From: an uncultured bacterium
Lineage (GTDB): Bacteria; Methylomirabilota; Methylomirabilia; Rokubacteriales; CSP1-6
NCBI GenBank assembly: GCA_946479205.1
Contig: CAMLFJ010000008.1
Span: 1-18,353 of the forward strand
DNA length: 18,353 bases
Direction of reading: 5' to 3'
Every line of letters starts with the position of its first letter. Positions within the stretch are counted from its first letter, which is position 1. Below the pieces are notes generated by a model, which saw only the letters and a program-made list of their open reading frames with translations, did not search any database and was not told where the DNA came from. Position numbers and translations under genes: made by a program. This document shows, in pieces, positions 15,675 to 18,353 of the stretch.

Positions 15675-16613
15675 CTACGACAGGGTATGCCGTACCAGGC
15701 GCTCCCCCACCATCACCAGGAATAGCAGAAGAAGGAAGAAGTTGGAGAAGAGGAAGAGGGAGAGCCACCCCCGCTGGTCGTCCGGCTGCCGCGCGAACTT
15801 GGCGGCCAGCCAGATGAGCCGTCCGCCCAGCGCGGCCGCCGCGACCAGGGCGGCCGGGCCTCCCACCCCGAACGTGGGGGCGGCCAGCGCCCAGGCGGTC
15901 AGGCCGAGGGCATAGAGCTGGATCAGCCGGGCCGTGCCCTCCACCCCCACGCGCTCCGAGACCATCGGGAAGCCGCCCGCCGCGTAGTCGGCCCGGTAGC
16001 GGAGGGAGAGCGCCCAGAAATGGGGCATCTGCCAGAGGAACAGGATCCCGAAGAGGATCACCGCTCCCGCGTCCGCGATGTGCCCGCCCCCCGCCACCCA
16101 GCCGATCACCGGCGGGATGGCGCCCGGGATCGCCCCGGGCACTGCCGCGAACGGGGAGTTCGGCTTGAGCCACGGGGTGTAGACGCCGTTGTAGAAGCCG
16201 CTCGCGATCAGGCCGAGGATGCCGGCCATGGGGCCGACCCCGAGCCACAGCACCGCCGCGCCCGTCACGATGGCCACGATCGAGAAGGCCAGGCCCTGCG
16301 CGTGGGACAGGCGCCCGGACGGCAGCGGCCGGCCCGCGGTGCGGGCCATCAGCCCGTCGCGCCCGCGCTCCTGGACCTGGTTCAGGGCGGAGGCCCCGCA
16401 GGACAGCAGCATCACCCCGGCCAGGACCAGCAGGCCCTGCGCCCAGGGGAACTCGGGTCCGAGGGGCGCCCGCAGCATGAAGCCGGCGCCCGCGGAGACC
16501 AGCACCAGGAGCACGATGCCGAACTTCGAGAGCTCGGCGTAGGCGCCGATCCGCTCGGTCAGGCTGAGCGCGCCGATGCCGCGCGATGCGGCCGTCGCGG
16601 CCCTATGCGACAT
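15675..16613 (-). CDS. ctaB: Protohaem IX farnesyltransferase (haem O synthase)
   Basis: CtaB/CyoE farnesylates protohaem to haem O, the precursor of haem A for terminal oxidases. The 312 aa form a polytopic UbiA-fold membrane protein with about nine hydrophobic segments. The prenyl-diphosphate/Mg site is NQVQERGRDGLMARTAGRP (N78, E82, D86, R91); E in place of the first Asp is known in the family, while Gly84 at another commonly acidic position is less usual. YTPWLKPNSP, IPPVIGW, MPHFWALSLRYRADY and AGGFPM are the other expected blocks. The ATG at 16613 overlaps the ctaA end by 11 bp, with GAGAGG six nt upstream as ribosome binding site. It works directly with ctaA. Confidence 0.96.
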   Translation of the reverse strand: MSHRAATAASRGIGALSLTERIGAYAELSKFGIVLLVLVSAGAGFMLRAPLGPEFPWAQGLLVLAGVMLLSCGASALNQVQERGRDGLMARTAGRPLPSGRLSHAQGLAFSIVAIVTGAAVLWLGVGPMAGILGLIASGFYNGVYTPWLKPNSPFAAVPGAIPGAIPPVIGWVAGGGHIADAGAVILFGILFLWQMPHFWALSLRYRADYAAGGFPMVSERVGVEGTARLIQLYALGLTAWALAAPTFGVGGPAALVAAAALGGRLIWLAAKFARQPDDQRGWLSLFLFSNFFLLLLFLVMVGERLVRHTLS

Positions 16614-17496
16614 GCGCGGCCTCTCGGGTCACGCCCGGCCGGGCGGCCGGGGCCAGACTCCCTCGCCAGCATCCCGCCTCCACGCTCACCCAGACGAGCA
16701 CGGCCCAGATCGAGTAGCCGATGGCGGCGTGGGCCGCCCGCACCACCGGGGTGAGCTGCAGCAGCACCGTGGCGATGCCGAGCGCCACCTGGAGCACCGC
16801 GAGCGCGGCGACCAGGCGGGTGGCCGCGGTCCGGCCGGTCACCGCCACGTGGATGAAGAGGCCCAGCAGGAGCACGCCGAGCCAGCGGTGCACCCAGTGC
16901 ACGCCGGCCAGCCACTGCGTGGGCAGCAGATCGCCGCTGCAGAGCGGGAAGTCCGGGCAGGCGAGGCCGGCCCCGGAATGGCGCACGTAGCCGCCCAGGG
17001 CGAGCTGGACCAGGAGCGCGATCAGCCCCACGCGGGCCAGACGCCGCAGGCGGTCGTCTCGGGCGCCCGCGCGCGCGGGCGCCCCGGCCTGGAGCCCGCG
17101 GGCCAGCAGGATGAGCCCGCCCAGGATCAGGAGCGCGTTGATCAGGTGCGCGGTGCTGATCAGGTGGGGCAGCTTGAGCAGCACCGTGATGCCGCCGAGC
17201 GCGATCTGCACTGCGAGCAGGGTGGGCAGCAGCCAGGCGAGGCGACGGAGCCCCGGCACGCGGGTCCCGCGCAGCGCCAGCACGGTGGTGGCCACGATCA
17301 GCACGGTGGCGGCCAGCGCGGCGAGGCGATGGCTGTACTCGATCAGCACGTCGAGCCGGAGCGGCGGGATCACCGAGCCGTGGCAGAGCGGCCAGTCGGG
17401 ACACGCGAGCCCGGACCCGGTGGCGCTCACCACGTTGCCGAGCGTCATCAGGAAGAAGACCGCGACCACCGCGGCCCACGCGAGCCTAGCGGCCAT
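16603..17496 (-). CDS. ctaA: Haem A synthase (COX15/CtaA family)
   Basis: CtaA oxidises the C8 methyl of haem O to give haem A. The 297 aa have eight hydrophobic segments in two homologous halves. Each half has a glycine-rich extracytoplasmic loop: TGSGLACPDWPLC (26-38) and SGAGLACPDFPLC (174-186). Histidines at 56 (EYSHR), 117 (TAHLINA), 200/203 (VHWVHR) and 256 (RAAH) are the expected haem ligands. Cysteine pairs occur in both halves (C32/C38 and C180/C186), so a disulfide is possible in each. The ATG at 17496 gives an 11-bp overlap with ctaG, identical in length to the ctaA-ctaB overlap; a GTG at 17505 is an alternative. No clear Shine-Dalgarno is seen. Confidence 0.94.
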   Translation of the reverse strand: MAARLAWAAVVAVFFLMTLGNVVSATGSGLACPDWPLCHGSVIPPLRLDVLIEYSHRLAALAATVLIVATTVLALRGTRVPGLRRLAWLLPTLLAVQIALGGITVLLKLPHLISTAHLINALLILGGLILLARGLQAGAPARAGARDDRLRRLARVGLIALLVQLALGGYVRHSGAGLACPDFPLCSGDLLPTQWLAGVHWVHRWLGVLLLGLFIHVAVTGRTAATRLVAALAVLQVALGIATVLLQLTPVVRAAHAAIGYSIWAVLVWVSVEAGCWRGSLAPAARPGVTREAAHVA

Positions 17497-18352
17497 GGCG
17501 CGCACCGGCCAGGGGCACCGCCGCGTCGTCGCCGCCCGCGCTCTGCCAGCGGAAGAAGACGACGGAGAGGGCGACGAGGAAGACCATGCCCCCGGGGATC
17601 CACATGATGAGCCCGCCCAGGTGCTGGTCGGCGCGCGGGGTGAGCTGCGCCCAGATCCGCGGCGCCGCCGCGTAGTACGGGTAGAGCAGCCCGTCGGCCA
17701 TCGAGATGAAGATGGCCACCATCACCATCGGCAGGCCGACCACGAAGAGGTACAGCATCTGGATCGGGTAGGGCGCGCGGGGCAGCTCGTCGAGCGGGGA
17801 CAGCACCGGCCACCACAGGATGACCGAGCCGGCCATCATCAGGAGGTGCCCGAGGATGTGGAAGGGATGCTGCTCCATGGCCAGATTGTAGAGGGGCGGC
17901 AGATGCCACGCGATGAGGATCAGGTTGAAGGTCGCGAAGGCGCCGGTCGGTCGCGTCAGCGCGCGGCCGAGCTGCAGGAGCTTGGGGTCCCGCAGGAGCG
18001 GGCGCAGCATCCACCCGGGCGTCCCGTAGAGCAGGAGCGGCGGCATCGCGAAGACCAGCAGCATGTGCTGGATCATGTGCGCGCTGAAGAGGTAGTAGTC
18101 CGAGAGATCGTGGATGGGCCCGGTGAGCACCCCGAAGAGCAGGAGGAGGGCGCCGCCGAACGAGACCACCTTGAGCGGCTCCACGGACGCCTCGGGGGCG
18201 AGCCGCCGCCGCCACAGCATGGCCGCGGTGTAGGCCGCCCCCAGGAGGACGAGGCCCGCCACGACGCCGGGATCGGCCTGCCAGGAGGTCCAGTCGAAGC
18301 CCTCGGGCCCGAGGGGGGGCGGCCCCGCGGGCCCGGGTCCTACGTGCGCCAT
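17486..18352 (-). CDS. ctaG: Cytochrome c oxidase assembly factor CtaG (caa3 type)
   Basis: This 288-aa polytopic membrane protein belongs to the CtaG_caa3 family, needed for assembly of caa3-type cytochrome oxidase and thought to handle copper. After a Pro/Gly-rich start (1-20) about seven hydrophobic segments follow. Family blocks include TGPIHDLSDYYLFSAHMIQHMLL, with several potential metal-binding His and Met, then WHLPPLYN, HILGHLLMMAGSVILWWPV and MWIPGG near the end. It is unrelated in sequence to the Cox11-type protein that is also called CtaG. The ATG is one base from the window edge, so an earlier start cannot be excluded. It precedes ctaA and ctaB with overlap; oxidase subunit genes probably lie just beyond. 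Confidence 0.9.
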   Translation of the reverse strand: MAHVGPGPAGPPPLGPEGFDWTSWQADPGVVAGLVLLGAAYTAAMLWRRRLAPEASVEPLKVVSFGGALLLLFGVLTGPIHDLSDYYLFSAHMIQHMLLVFAMPPLLLYGTPGWMLRPLLRDPKLLQLGRALTRPTGAFATFNLILIAWHLPPLYNLAMEQHPFHILGHLLMMAGSVILWWPVLSPLDELPRAPYPIQMLYLFVVGLPMVMVAIFISMADGLLYPYYAAAPRIWAQLTPRADQHLGGLIMWIPGGMVFLVALSVVFFRWQSAGGDDAAVPLAGARHGR

Positions 18353-18353
18353 G

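Noticed and set aside
14581..15915. A 444-codon open frame on the plus strand, and similar long plus-strand frames at 3084-4553, 1773-2651 and 4801-5886
   Set aside because: They lie opposite ugd, rsmE/prmA, lpxC and dnaJ, are rich in R, G, A, H and V as expected of antisense frames in GC-rich genes, and show no family motif.
15675..16613. Asp-to-Glu change at residue 82 in the CtaB active-site motif as a sign of altered function
   Set aside because: Glutamate at this position is known in many bacterial CtaB proteins, and all other conserved residues are present.

Overview
This high-GC window (about 70% by eye) holds 20 protein genes, all on the minus strand, so transcription runs from 18353 toward 1. 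No RNA gene, insertion sequence, CRISPR array or phage gene was seen. The long open frames on the plus strand are shadows of GC-rich minus-strand genes. LpxC marks a Gram-negative outer membrane. The haem A / caa3 oxidase assembly genes point to aerobic respiration. The NtrY-type kinase preceded by a DUF4390 protein resembles the Proteobacteria, while the lepA-hemW-hrcA-grpE-dnaJ-prmA-rsmE order resembles the Firmicutes heat-shock locus. The mix suggests a deep-branching Gram-negative lineage; Methylomirabilota/Rokubacteria or a deltaproteobacterial relative is my guess and is not proven by the sequence.

Layout in transcription order. (1) 18352-15675: ctaG, ctaA and ctaB, overlapping by 11 bp at each junction; they supply haem O and haem A and a copper-oxidase assembly factor. 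(2) 15597-11189: ugd, uxs, a GalE-like epimerase, a small Trm112-type zinc protein and a GDP-mannose-pyrophosphorylase-like nucleotidyltransferase. This is a nucleotide-sugar cassette with mostly 4-bp overlaps. Its last gene lacks an ATG/GTG/TTG start and seems to begin at ATA. (3) 11127-6448: lepA, lepB, hemW, hrcA. (4) 6376-2705: grpE, dnaJ, prmA, rsmE and an archease-like gene, nearly without gaps. dnaK, normally between grpE and dnaJ, is absent. (5) 2546-1629: lpxC, preceded by the only AT-richer intergenic stretch, which carries a strong sigma-54-type -24/-12 match and a dyad. (6) 1527-1: a secreted DUF4390 protein and the N-terminal part of an NtrY-like histidine kinase cut by the window edge.

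Regulatory signals: extended -10 hexamers (TGnTAnnCT) lie close upstream of grpE, lepA and ugd, and a TATAAT lies upstream of the DUF4390 gene. Several imply leaders of fewer than 10 nt. A six-run G-tract lies just after lpxC.

Nothing here is a clear new defence or mobile system. It is conserved core genome with a few oddities: the missing dnaK, the ATA start, the possible sigma-54 control of lipid A synthesis, and an archease homologue lacking the expected catalytic motifs.
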